A DNA stretch of 64,000 nt from Elephas maximus indicus (GCF_024166365.1 NC_064830.1:90078968-90142967), one strand, 5' to 3'; positions 42,433-53,094 are shown, counted from the stretch's first letter. Translations and numbers: made by a program. The notes: a model not told the origin generated them from the letters alone.

Positions 42433-42909
42433 TGTCATGGACTGAATTATGTCCCCCCCAAAATGTGTGTATCCATTTGGCTGGTACATGATTCCCAGTA
42501 TTGTGTGATTTTCCTATATGTTGTAAATACTGCCTCTGTGATGTTAATGAGGGAGGATGAGTGGCAGTTGTGTTAGTGAGGCAGGACTCAAACTATAAGA
42601 CTGGATTGTGTCTTGAGGCAATCTCTTGAGATATAAAAGAAAGAAGCGAGCAGAGAGACAGGGGGACCTCATACCACCAAGAAAGAAGCCCCAGGGGCAG
42701 AGTGTGTCCTTTGGACCCAGGGTCCCTGTGCAGAGAAGCTTCCAGGGGAAGACTGATGAGAAGGCTGATAGAGAGACAAAGCCTTCCGCTGGAACCAACA
42801 CCTTGAATTTGGACTTTTAGTCTATTTTACTGTGAAGAAATAAACTTCTGTTTGTTAAAGCCATACACTTGTGGTATTTCTGTTATAGCAGCACTAGATA
42901 ACTAAGACA
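42433..42909 (+). mobile_element. Solo LTR, MaLR-like, long subfamily
   Basis: TGTCATGGACTGAATTATG..GATAACTAAGACA, 477 bp, with perfect 5-bp duplication ATCCT (42428-42432, 42910-42914). Intact enough to serve as the reference for the long subfamily in this window. Confidence 0.92.
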
Positions 42910-43449
42910 ATCCTTACTTTTAGGAAATATGCACTGTAAGCCATTTAGGGGCAAGGGAACATGATGAATGTAACTTATTCTCAAATAATTCAGAAAAAAA
43001 GCAATATGCAAAACTATATATGGAGAGAGCAAATGACAAGGAAAATGGATAAAATGTTAACCATAGGTGAATTTAGGGTAAAGGATATGCAGATGTCCTT
43101 TGTAAGATTATTTTCTTCCCATTTCAATAATTTTTAAAATTATTTTTGAATAAAATAAATAAATAAAACCAAAAAAACCCAGACTCCTCACCAAGGCCTG
43201 AACAACCACCCCTGCCACCATCCCCAAGGTACATCCAAGCTTATCTTGATCACATCCCCCAGCATATTGGGCTCCAGCCACATGACTGTCTTTCAGTTTC
43301 CCTAACATACCAAGCTCCTTCCCACCTCTGGGCCTTTGTGCACCTTTGCAGGGAATTCTTTTCCCCCAACTCAGGTCTCAGGAATACAACATTGTCACTT
43401 TCTCAAAATGAACTTCTTTGACTTCTCTACCTAATTTAGATCCTTTCAT

Positions 43450-43498
43450 GGAGCCCTGGTATGAGTCAGAATCAACTCGACGGCACTGGGTGGTTTTT
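43450..43498 (+). mobile_element. Miniature AfroSINE: head joined to tail
   Basis: 11 bases of head ('ggagccctggt', 43450-43460) are fused to the last 30 bases ('atgagtcagaatcaactcga..ctggg', 43461-43490). About 120 bp between are absent. Directly followed by a full-length SINE. Confidence 0.85.
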
Positions 43499-43500
43499 AT

Positions 43501-43656
43501 GGAGCCCTGGTAACGCAGTGGTTAAGAGCTCGGCTGCTAAACAAAAGCTCAGCAGTTCAAATCCACAAGCCACTCCTTGGAAACCCTATGCGAGAGTTCT
43601 ACTCTGTCCCATATGGTTGCTATGAGTTGGAATCGACTCAATGGCAATGGGTTTTT
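43501..43656 (+). mobile_element. AfroSINE, type 1
   Basis: Head 'ggagccctggtaacgcagtg', B-box-like 'cagttcaaatcc', tail 'gttgctatgagttggaatcg'. Starts with the same 11 bases, and the same preceding AT, as the miniature unit. Confidence 0.92.
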
Positions 43657-43865
43657 CAGGTTTATATTCTTTGATAGCACTCTGAACTTTTTCTTCACAA
43701 CATTTATCATCATTTGTTAACAGAGCTTGCATTTGGGGGAGACTGTTTAATGTTTGTCTTCTCCAGTAACCTGGAAGCTCCCTGAGGCCAGGGGTCCTGT
43801 CTGTCTGACTCATGACTGCTGCCTGGCACAATGCTGGGAGCTCAGTAGACAGCTGACTGATTAAT

Positions 43866-44431
43866 GAGTTCCACCCTCTAGGTTTACACCCAGTGGCTGG
43901 CACCTCTCAAAGAACATACCCTGCAGTCCATCTCTAGCCCCAAAAACTGATTCAAGAGGCTTCCTCTGCGAAGGCTACCTGGATTCCTCATTGCTATGTC
44001 AGTATCTGAAATAAGAGGCCATGGTAAGAACGAGGGGCAACTCAGGAGGAGACGAGTATTACAGGGGAGATGATGGATTCAGACAGGCACCTGGAGCCCG
44101 GAGAGATGCCGAGGAGGCAGTGGGCTAGAGCAGGCTGGCATTCGGAGGGGAAGTCTGGATTAGAATGGGAGACGACCAGTAGCTGAAGCTGCAGGCATAA
44201 AGATTTCTCAGAGACCTGTGCAAAAGAAAAAGTCTGAAAGTGGAGCCCAGGGGACCCTGACTTAAGGTCTAAGCAGAGAACAGCAACTCTGGAAGCAAAG
44301 AAGCAATGACAAAAGAAACAGGAGTAGTATCTGAAGAGAGTTGTCACAGAAAGCAAGAGAGGAGGACGCTTAGTAAAATCTCAGTTTTCTTTTTCTCTGT
44401 TCAAGTTTAAATCTCTGGCACCTGGTGAGTT
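43866..44431. other. No recognised feature
   Basis: Probably ancestral single-copy DNA. The minus frame at 44042-44356 has no domain. Confidence 0.3.
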
Positions 44432-44625
44432 GAGGCAACTTGGTGGTGGTTAAGGGCTTGTACTCCGTCTGAATCCTGCCTCTACAACTTGTTAGCTGTG
44501 TGACCTTGGGCAATGGGCTTACCTTTTTAAGACTCAAAGTTCTCACCTGCAAAATAGGAGGAGAGCTAATATTTACTTTATGGGGCCGCTGTCGGGACTG
44601 TATGACATCATCTTTGGAAAGCACT
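44432..44625 (+). repeat. MIR SINE
   Basis: 'tggttaagggcttgtactcc', 'tagctgtgtgaccttgggca', 'cacctgcaaaatagg' in MIR order. Confidence 0.85.
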
Positions 44626-44639
44626 TTAAACCATGTTTG

Positions 44640-45190
44640 GTCTACGATCTAAGGAATGAGTGTGCATCGCACGCGTGTGCACAGCAGCGGGCGGTGCACT
44701 GGTTCAGCTAATGGGTCTGTTCCCTAAGGGCAGAGTATCACACGAGAGTCACAGAGCCCCCCCACCACCTTTTTTCACATGCCCTGTTTCTCTGATTCAA
44801 TTCCTACCAAAAAACTCTATTGTGGGTAGGTTCCACTTAACATCATCCTTACTCCTAAAGCTTTCTTCTGAAAATCAGTTTTCTAGCCCCCCACCAAGCG
44901 TGCCCCAGAGCTTGCCCACTTGATTGCAACTAAACCACATCTAAGAGCATGTCACACCTATCTTCCAGCTCACTATGGTGATGCCCCCTCCTCAACACAG
45001 CTACCTTCTGTGGGCAGAAGTACCCCCCAGGCTCCTGACTTGGAAATACCACTAATGTCTGCCCATAGCTTCTGACCAGCCCATCTCTGAAGGAAAGGGA
45101 AGTATGTGAATACCATTTCACAGTCTACAAACCACTTCAACAACATAATCTCCCTTTCATCCTCACAACTGCCCTGTGAGGTAGATACAG
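44640..45190. other. No recognised feature
   Basis: Ordinary-composition DNA. Short frames on both strands lack domains. Confidence 0.3.
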
Positions 45191-45194
45191 AAAA

Positions 45195-45452
45195 TAACTA
45201 TACTAGTCCACATTTATCAAGCATTTACAATGCACCATCCTCTGTGTTATGTTCATACGTGATCTCATTTAAACTTCACCAAAACCCTATGAAATAGGCT
45301 CCCACTTTACAGAAGAGAAAAATGGGGCTTAGAGTGACTAGATATTGCCCAAATACCAAAGAGGTAGTAAGCAACAGAGCCTGGATTTGAACCTATGACT
45401 GTCTCACTTGAAAGTCACACTTTTAACCCTTCTACAATACTGCCTTACAAAG
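45195..45452 (-). repeat. MIR SINE, antisense
   Basis: 'catttatcaagcatttacaa', 'ctcatttaaacttcaccaaa', 'gcctggatttgaacctatga'. A further MIR-like piece may follow at 45460-45570 ('caaagtgactttcctaaggt'). Confidence 0.82.
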
Positions 45453-46359
45453 CAGGCATATTATTTCTCAGGCAATACTCTACCCATTAAATTGAAGCTC
45501 AGACAAAGTGACTTTCCTAAGGTCTCCCAATTAGGAACTGGCAGAGCTAGGACCCATAAGTAGGTCTTCTGGCTCCAGGGCCCCTGAAACCATGAAGCTT
45601 CAATGACCGGGCTGATGATATACTTGATGATGATTTCTGCAGCAGACTTGCCTTGCCCATTCTGCTTGGACCAGAGTATTTCTATGTGGGATATCTTTCC
45701 TGGCATTTATCGGGAAATTTGTTATTCTGAATCTCGAGTCAAGAAACTGGGGAGATGGGGAAAAGTATTGTAATTTCTCCTGGAGAATTAAAGCTTAACA
45801 ATCCACATAGAGGCATTACTGGTTTGAAGAAATTCACCGATGTCAAATCAAAGGCAAGAGAAGGAAACGCTGACACATGGAGTTCAAGGTTAAGGTAGAC
45901 ATTTCTGGAAACTGGGACAGGAGCACATAGGAGGGAAGTGGTCACAATCTAGTGTTTTCCTTGTAGCTGTTGCCATATTAAATATGTTTGTGGTCCTGCC
46001 CGCCACTAATGGTGAGTCATTTTTACAAATAAAATATTAATAGTGTTTACATCACAGTATGTTTTATACAAATTCTCTGAATGGTGGTCTAATAAGTTTT
46101 AGAAACAAATTAAGTCCTTAAATTGGCAATTTCAACACGTATTCTGTGTAGTGCTTGAATCTTGTTGAAGACTCAAACATTTTATTTGAATACTATTCAA
46201 TAATGTTTGCTGGTATTTTCCAGTTTTTTGAATTTTTGTTATAGTCTACTATTCTTTCTAATTGCTACTAAATGTATATTTCTTACTTTAAAAAATACAG
46301 AAATAGTTAGGAAAAATACTGAAAGCATGATTTTGGGAATTCCCCAAAATTCCAGGTTT

Positions 46360-46620
46360 TCATTCCTGAATGCTGAAGATTAATATTTGTTGGGACTTTG
46401 GAAACCATAGCCTAGAGGAACCTGATGAACTTTCTGAAGAGAGGCCATGTTCCTTGGCCTCCAGGAAGACCCTGCACAGGAGCTGGTCATCAACTCTAAA
46501 GCCAGAGGTCTGAGAGAGGTCACTCTGGACATCCAGGGGCTGAACCTTGAAGTACTGGCCATAAGCGTGAAATTTCTCTGAAGCCTCAAGTTTCATTTCA
46601 ATCACTGATGCAAATCTTAA
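46360..46620 (-). other. Exon-like open frame, unidentified protein
   Basis: The minus strand is open for at least 81 codons (46605-46360) with balanced composition: EASEKFHAYGQYFKVQPLD, then GFRVDDQLLCRVFLEAKEHG and SQQILIFSIQE before a stop. Just upstream is an AG ('tttgcatcag', 46620-46611) that could be an acceptor. Downstream no GT donor is evident ('attcaggaatg'). It does not match any retroelement I know and reads like a conserved coding exon or its relic. I cannot name the family. The second open frame in the same place is a shadow. Confidence 0.35.
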
Positions 46621-46722
46621 TTTTCATTTCAGGTAGTATTTCCTCATTATAGTATAAAATGTGTTTTATATAACTTGCCACTAAGAAAAATGGGTGCCAC
46701 GTCCAACCTGCAGCCTTAACCC

Positions 46723-46985
46723 CACCGTGTACCAGCATGAGCAGTGCTACAGTAGAGAGGGCTGGGGAGTCGGGCAGGCAAACCTCGGTCTGAATGCTGG
46801 TTCTGCCACGTACTGGCTGTGTGACTTTGGGCAGGTCCCACAACCACTGGGAGACTTAGTTTCTCCAACTGTAAAATGCTAATATGAGAATACCTATGTC
46901 ACAGGGATGTTGTGAGGATTAAATGAGATAACTCCCATAAATCACAGTGCCTGGCACAGAGTAAGCCCCCAATAAATGAGTCGTG
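46723..46985 (+). repeat. MIR SINE, nearly complete
   Basis: 'tctgaatgctggttctgcca', 'ctggctgtgtgactttgggc', 'aaaatgctaatatgag', 'gaggattaaatgagataact', 'gtaagcccccaataaatg'. Confidence 0.9.
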
Positions 46986-47239
46986 ATTTCCTATTATGAG
47001 AGACCCAGCGGTGGAGTCAGGAAGCACGAACTTAATGAAAGCCCTTGGAGCCACTCAATAAATGGCTCATTTGCTCTGGGTCTTCTCCAGGTGGAGATTC
47101 TCCAGGTGTGTTACAGCCAGCTCCCGGCTGCGCCAGAAAACTCAGCTCATTCCAGCTGGTTCAGGCGCTTCCCACCCCAACGTGCGTCCCGCAGTGCTCA
47201 GAGGCAGGTGACCTGGCTGCAAGTCCTCTCGCCCATGTT

Positions 47240-48132
47240 TGTTCCTCAGTGACCAGCAAGGCTGGCACTCTGGTGGAAGTTCTCACCCCAAGTCCTATAG
47301 GGTTTGCAAAGGCGGTGACACCAATAGCCCTCACCCTCCCGAGATGGGGCTGAGGGAGGGCAGGTGCTGCACGAGGGTCTGGACATACACACACCTGGAT
47401 AGGCCTCTGAGTGACGCCGCTCTCGGGTGTCACCTGGTGTTGCAGGAGACTGGAGGCCTGCGGAAGCACTACCCGCGCTGTGCACTAGAAGGCTCCCCAG
47501 CAGTATGTACCCTCTGGTGCTGTACCAGCAAGATTTCCTCCTCTCTCCTGGAGCACAAGGCATGCTGAACTGTATGCACACTTGGGGCTGCTGGCGGCAT
47601 TGGAGCGCTGGTGCGTGAGGAGGTGGGCACTGCTGCCCAAGTGCTCCCAGAACTTGAGGCACAGAAGGGCCTCTGGTGCTGCATCCTCAGGTGCTGGGAG
47701 AGGTCTGAGATCTGCCCGAAGCCCTTCCCACACCTGGGGCACCGGTGTGAGAGCCAATTGGAGAGCAAGGTGGGTGCTGTGACCATAGGTTGGGGCAGGT
47801 GTAGGGTTGCTCGCCTGCCCATGTTCCCGTGGTGGGCAGCTCTTTCTGCCCTGGGGGCATGGGTAAGTGGCTGGCATTTAGGGGCGGCCAAGGAAGTCCT
47901 AAGGGCCTCACCTTACTATGGAGACGGCTCACCTTCCCTTCCCCTGGGGGCTTGTCCTGGGTCCCCTCAGGGCTTTGTTTCCTCCCCCAGAAGCTCTGGT
48001 ATCCGGCACTGGCACCGTTGGACTGGGCCGGGCATTTGTCCGGAGGCCTCTTCTGGGAAGGAGCCTCCTGATGGGCTCTGTCTTCAGGCCTTTTTCGTGG
48101 AGGGCTCTCCTTGTTATTCTCACTCCTGGATC
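47240..48132 (-). pseudogene. C2H2 zinc-finger gene relic with splice sites
   Basis: Minus strand. A first exon-like block 48132-47933 (charged, Pro-rich: SENNKESPPRKRPEDRAHQE..) follows a good acceptor ('ctttcttttctccctgcag') and ends at a donor-like AAG|GTGAGC. After about 85 bp, another acceptor ('acccatgcccccag') opens a zinc-finger block: GEQPYTCP, then CPRCGKGFGQISDLSQH with its HLRMQH end, later LLTHQRS, QHQRVHTAGE and LLQHQVT. At least five fingers are discernible, in different frames and with missing Cys/His. Retained introns argue against retroposition: a degraded duplicate or a lost ancestral gene. KRAB/SCAN parts are not in the window; the specific ZNF is unknown. Confidence 0.6.
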
Positions 48133-48284
48133 CTGCAGGGAGAAAAGAAAGCATCTGGGTAGTGTTTCCTCTTCAACTCACCCCACTCAAGGCTAGGAAG
48201 GCCACGCCTTGGGAATCCCAGGTGGGCCACTTGCTGTGAGAGCAGGCAAAGGTTGAGGCAGGGCTTTGTAGGAAACCTATGGGA

Positions 48285-48605
48285 GCACAGTGTTTGAAAT
48301 TAGGGCTGGGCTTGAATCTCAGCTCCAACACTTACTTGCAGTGTGATTATAGGTAAATTACATAATTTCTTCAAGGCTCAGTTTGTTCAACTATACAAAA
48401 AACCAAACCCGTTGCCGTCAAGTTGATTCCGACTCATAGCAACCATAAAGGACAGAGTAGAACTGGCCCACAAGGTTTCCAAGGAGCACCTGGGTGGATT
48501 CGAACTGCCGACCTTTCGATTAGCAGCTATAACTCTTAACCACTATGCCACCAGGGTTTTTTCAACTATAAGATGAGGATAATGATAACTGCAGCCTCAA
48601 AGGAT
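48285..48605 (+). repeat. MIR SINE, split by an AfroSINE
   Basis: 'gggcttgaatctcagctcca' and 'ggctcagtttgttcaactat' before, 'agatgaggataatgataact' after the insertion at 48396-48560. Confidence 0.85.
48396..48560 (-). mobile_element. AfroSINE, type 1, antisense
   Basis: 'aaaccaaacccgttgccgtc' to 'atgccaccagggtttt'; perfect 10-bp duplication TTCAACTATA (48386-48395, 48561-48570). Confidence 0.95.
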
Positions 48606-48609
48606 TGTG

Positions 48610-49556
48610 TCAGTTTGGTCAGTGATGGAAAAATCACATTGGTTAAGGGTAGGGTTGCACAGCCGATTATTGTAAGTGCTGTCAATAAACTGTACACCTG
48701 TAAAAAAGCTGAGTTGGCAAAAGTTGTGTGATAGACATATTTACAACAATGACCAAAAGAAAAAAAGTAGCTACTGAAGCTGCTTACGTACAAACACTTC
48801 ATGGGATCTGGTTTCCTAGTTTGGAGGTTTAGGGTATGGTTTTGGGGGACATCCCAGCTAATTGGCCTAATAATGTGTTTATTACTTCTGTTCTACCTCC
48901 TAGTTCACTGCGTAGCGCCCGGGGTCTTAAAAGCTTGCAAGCAGTCACCTAAGGCACAATAATTGGTCTCTATTCACCTGGAGCAACAGAAGAATCAAAA
49001 ATAGGAGGAGGGGATGGAAAGTGTGGCTAATTTGCCTCCATAACAACTGCCTCCTTTGCCATGAGACCAGAACTGGATGGTACCCAGCTACCATTACTGG
49101 ACATTTTGATTAAAGAGTCTATAGAAGAATCTTGATCAAAAGGGGAAAAATGTAGAACACAATTTCAAATTCTCACAGACTCCAAACTTTCTGGAGCCAT
49201 GGAGGGTGGATGAACCCCTAAAACTACTGCCTTGAGATAATATTTAAACCTTAAACTAAAAATATTCCCTGAAGTCTTCTTAAAACCAAACAATAGTTTA
49301 GCTTAACTAATAAAAAATGTCTGTTTTGAGCATTATGCTCTTTAAGGAACTATATGGGATCAAAGTGACAACAGCAACTTGAAAGATTAGAAAGGAACCT
49401 TAGGGGGCAGTAAGTTTATGTTCATGGGGGAGCAACAACTCAGAAAAGGAGGGTGAGAATGGTGGCACAGCTCAAAAAATGTAATCAGTGTTGCTAAACT
49501 GTACATGCAGAACCTGTTGAATTGTTGTGTTTTGCTTAGTAAATTTTCAACAACAA
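48610..49556 (+). mobile_element. Old L1 3' ends: two fragments
   Basis: 48610-48770: 'aaactgtacacctgtaaaaa', 'gagttggcaaaagttgtgtg' of an L1 tail. 48790-49556: an older version of the afrotherian L1 UTR ('ggggtcttaaaagcttgcaa', 'ccagaactggatggtaccca', 'ttgaattgttgtgttttgct'). Confidence 0.7.
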
Positions 49557-49559
49557 AAT

Positions 49560-50030
49560 GAAATTTTTTAAAAAGTAGAAAGTTAATATAAAGTCTTCAA
49601 ATAGTTGTATTAATCTAAGAAAGATGATGTCAATAAGTAGAATTTCAATGAGTTTTATAAGTAGGAGAGTATTAACATATGGGTATTTTGTTTCCTCTAT
49701 TATTCCTCTGTTTATAAGGCATAAATATGAACTTGTTTCTATCTGTGCAAGCAAGACACAGGGAACTGGGAGTCAGGTAACCCTGGGAAAAGTGAGGTCC
49801 CTACTATGACTGGACATAACCAGGAAGAAGGAGGGAGGTTTCAACACTGTGTTCTGACATGAACTAGCCATGTTTCCTAATGAGGACTAACTTAAGCATA
49901 CTTAGTACCTCATCTGCTAAGAGAGTAGTTCTCAACATGGAGAGCTTTAAAAAACACTAATGCTCAGGACCTATCATAGAAGATCCTCAGATTCTAATGT
50001 GCAGCCAGGTTTGAGACCCTCCCTCAGGAA
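49560..50030. other. No recognised feature
   Basis: AT-rich to mixed single-copy-like DNA between an L1 end and a SINE. Confidence 0.3.
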
Positions 50031-50034
50031 AAGA

Positions 50035-50238
50035 GGTCCCTGGGTGGTACAAACGGTTTGCACGCAACCACTAATCTAAAGGTTGGCAGTTCGAATCCAC
50101 CCAGCAGCACTGCAGAAGAAAGGTCTGGCTATCTGCTTCCATAAAGATTACAGCCAAGAAAACCCCACAGAGCAGTTCTATTTTAATACACATGGGGTCG
50201 CCATGAGTTGCAGTTGACTCGAGGCAATGAGTTTTGGC
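50035..50238 (+). mobile_element. AfroSINE, type 3
   Basis: Head 'gtccctgggtggtacaaacg', B-box-like 'ggcagttcgaatccaccc', middle 'gatctgctt'-like and 'acagccaagaaaacccc', tail 'gtcgccatgagttgcagttg'. Same type as 53646-53850. Confidence 0.88.
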
Positions 50239-50307
50239 CAGGAAAGGGGGCGGGGAAGGGTATGTGTGAAAACTCTTGGTGACCTTACCAATTATAAGTT
50301 AACAATT

Positions 50308-50880
50308 GTCTTAGAGTAACCATCTGTACTCTGATTAATGTAAAATTGAGAGATTTATTGAAAGAAAGACAGCTTGAGCTGAGAATAGACTGAACTCCAT
50401 GCGGTGGAATCCAGTAATCCAAAATGGCAACTTAGCAGTCACGTTTTATAGGAAAGGAAATAACAGATATGAAATACGTTACTTGATTGGTATTTACAAA
50501 CTGGGATCACCGAAAGACATTATTCAATTGGTAGTTCGTTTAAAAAAAAAATTTTTTTTTTTTTTTTAAGGCAGGGCTCCCGATGACAGGAACTCTTGAA
50601 GGATGGATTCCTGTGTTGGAACTTGTAAGAACAACTTCCTGTGCCAAGCTCTGTAAGGCGATTGGCTTAAGAAGGTTTACGTCTCTTTCTTAGATTGGTT
50701 ACAGTGAGGAAATTACACTGGTAAGTGACGGGGGGGGCGGGGGGGTCGCAGTATTGTTACGTCATCATTACCGGACATTCCTCTCTTAGAAACAGTATGG
50801 AAAATGGCTGCCGAGAAGGTGAAAATGGAACCAGCAAATGAAGAATTGTACCCAATCTTCAAACTGGCCATTTCAGATCT
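50308..50880 (-). mobile_element. Probable solo ERV LTR, antisense
   Basis: Minus strand shows a CCAAT-like 'taaccaatctaag', a TATAAAA at about 50450-50444, then 'ccgcatggagttcagtctat', and AATAAA at about 50358-50353 followed by 'tctctcaattttac'. The spacing of TATA to poly(A) signal (about 90 bp) fits an LTR R region. An A/T run at 50541-50568 interrupts U3. Edges are guesses. Confidence 0.45.
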
Positions 50881-51059
50881 TTTTAGGTACCTCAATTTTT
50901 TTTTTAATTCCCTTACACATAATGGAATACGTAGGTTTTAATAATGGCAACAGGCCAAGTCAATATATCATAATGGTCATGCAAAACTTGAATGTATCAT
51001 CTCTGGGAAAGATACGAACGTTCAAAAATTAATACCTGTATAAAGAACTGATATGTATA

Positions 51060-51430
51060 GACCTTATTTGGACCCTGGTTCAAACAAACTACAATTTTTT
51101 AAATAGGACAATAATAGTCGATGTTAATGAATTATAAAATTATTTAGTTGTGATCATGGTACTGTGGTTTACAGTCCTTATATTTTAGAGAATTATACAG
51201 GAATAATTACTGATGTTCGACGGCAGTGGGTTTAATTGCTGATGCAATTATATGATGTCTGAAATTTGCTTCAAAATAAAAAAGGAGGGAAGTCAGCGGG
51301 CAGAGTATAGAAGAAACATGATTGGCCATGAGTTGATAATTGTTAAAGCTGAGTAGTATGTCCATGGAGATTCTATATACCATTATTTATACTTTTGCAT
51401 ATTTTTAAAATTTTCCATAATAAAACATTA
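51060..51430 (+). mobile_element. Ancient L1-like 3' end
   Basis: 'ttggaccctggttcaaacaa', 'gatgtctgaaatttgcttca', 'ttggccatgagttgataatt', 'ttttccataataaaac' in the order of a common old mammalian LINE 3' end (L1ME-like from memory). Confidence 0.55.
51216..51233 (+). mobile_element. 18-bp AfroSINE/RTE tail insertion
   Basis: 'ttcgacggcagtgggttt', the very last bases of the SINE, flanked by AATTACTGATG (51205-51215) and AATTGCTGATG (51234-51244). Removing it restores the host repeat. Confidence 0.75.
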
Positions 51431-51499
51431 TTTAAAAGCATACAAAAGAAAAGAATACAGAGACTTAAAAGCTCCATCATGTACAAAACTTTACCATAA

Positions 51500-51756
51500 A
51501 AAAGGTGCTAAGCTTATAGAGACAAGTTTGTCAGTGGTTGCCAAGGACTTGAGGGAGGGGAAATTGGGAGTTTTTGCTTAAAGGGGGCTGAGTTTCTGTT
51601 TGGGGTGGTGAAAAACTTTTGCAAAAGTCAATGGTAATGTTTGCATAACATGGTGAATGTAATTAAGGTCACTGAATTGTACACTTAAAAATGGTTAAAA
51701 TGGCAAATTTTGTTATATATATTTTATCACAATAAAATTAAAAAAAAAAAAAAGCG
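51500..51756 (+). mobile_element. Old L1 3' end with A-run
   Basis: 'gtggttgccaaggacttgag', 'cactgaattgtacacttaaa', 'aaaatggcaaattttgttat', then an A-run at 51740-51754. Confidence 0.8.
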
Positions 51757-52807
51757 CTAGGCCCAATGATCAGTGGCTCAGGTTTAAAACCTTAAGAGCT
51801 GTGCAACCAGACCCCATGTTGCAGCCCAGAACCTGAAACCTCAACTTATTCTGAGAAAGTTTCCCTTTTCTTTTGGGTCTAGTAGGATTACAAGAACTCT
51901 AGGAAGGTATAAAAATAAGAACTGGTAGAATTACTGAAACCCTAGAAAGATGTAAAAATTGGAACCTCTGGAAACTGTCAGGATCAGGGTAAGAAAAAAG
52001 TTAAACCCATGGTATTAGCACTTTTATAACGAGTTTTGATGGCAGGGTTTTAATAACTTCTGTAATCATGAATCAGCCATACTGAACTTGTATTTTCCAT
52101 TTAAATTATTCAAGATAATCTAAATTGATCAAATTTGTAATCAAAGACTAAATATCCAAGAAAAAAAACGGCTTTCAATTTTTGTTGTTGAATAGTTAAT
52201 AAATTGAACATTAAACAGAGCACAGAAGGTAGTGAATATCGTTCTTTAGTCCAGAAGGCTTTCAAATACAAAATAATCTATAGAGAGTCCTTGTGAGGGC
52301 TTTAAACAAGAAGATGGAGGTAAAGCACTTGGCAAAGGGCCTGGCATATCCAGTTCAAATGAGCTAATTTACAGGAAAAAGAAGGAGTTGATCGCAGGAG
52401 CAGACATCAGAGAATACAGAGAGGAGCTCTCACAGGCATGCTGGCTACCCCGCTGAGATTCATTCATTCATCAAATGCAAACTAAACACCAGCAACGTGC
52501 CAGGCATCAGAGATTCAATGGTAAGACAGGGCCCTGCTGTTTTTTTTCCTCTTTCCATGGTTTTCTTTCCTAGTCCCACTGGCCATCCTTCTCTTTTGGT
52601 CACAAACAACTCTCTACTACACTTTCCCTTCAGGCCATTCTCACCCTCCCCATGAATAGACCTTGGACATTCTAGGGCTGGCCTCTTCCCTGTTACAGGG
52701 GCCAGTGGCCTCACCACAGAGAAGCCCTGGCTCCCATTCAAGAGGTATACGGCAGAGGTCTCAATTCAGATATAGTTACTCAGCTAACGTCCACAAAAGC
52801 AATAGAG
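51757..52807. other. Mostly unassigned
   Basis: About 1 kb. 52455-52530 ('gtgccaggcatcagagattc') may be an old L2/MIR relic. The minus frame 52460-52741 overlaps it and has no domain. Confidence 0.3.
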
Positions 52808-52926
52808 CACAGTGGTTAGGAGCATGGGATTCAGATAACTTGGCATAGGTTTGAATCCTAACACAACTTCTTTCTACTCATGACCTTGGGCAATTAACTT
52901 AAGTTCTCAGTTTCCTTATGCATTGT

Positions 52927-53094
52927 TGTTGTTGCTGGTTGTTGTCGCGTCAATTCCAACTCATGACCCCATGTGTGCAGAGTAGAACTGCTCCATAGCC
53001 TGACTTCCAAGGCACCTCTGGATGGATTCCAACAGCCAACCTTTCGGCTAGTAGTAGAGTGCTAACAGTTTGTGCTCTACCACCCAGGGACTCC
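52927..53094 (-). mobile_element. AfroSINE, type 3, antisense
   Basis: Starts in GTTGTTGTTGC repeats, 'ttgtcgcgtcaattccaact', ends 'accacccagggactcc'. Confidence 0.82.

Larger units (their letters stand above)
41570..43170 (+). mobile_element. Ancient L1-like 3' region, split by SINE and LTR
   Basis: Blocks 'ccagattaaagtagactaaa', 'ggacattattggggcaactg', 'agaatatcctt', 'tttaggaaatatgcactgta' and 'tgttaaccataggtgaattt' are in the order of an old mammalian L1M/ME 3' end as I recall it. A SINE (42246-42404) and a solo LTR (42433-42909) interrupt it. Ends near 'aataaaataaataaataaaa'. Confidence 0.55.
43190..43865 (+). repeat. L2 LINE, split by two SINE units
   Basis: 43280-43447 ('ccaagctccttcccacctct', 'gggcctttgtgcacctttg') continues at 43657-43865 ('ttcttcacaacatttatcat', 'aagctccctgaggccagggg', 'cagctgactgattaatga'). 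Confidence 0.7.

Noticed and set aside
47582-48196. Plus-strand frames up to 183 codons opposite the zinc-finger relic
   Set aside because: Shadows of GC-rich zinc-finger coding sequence on the other strand.
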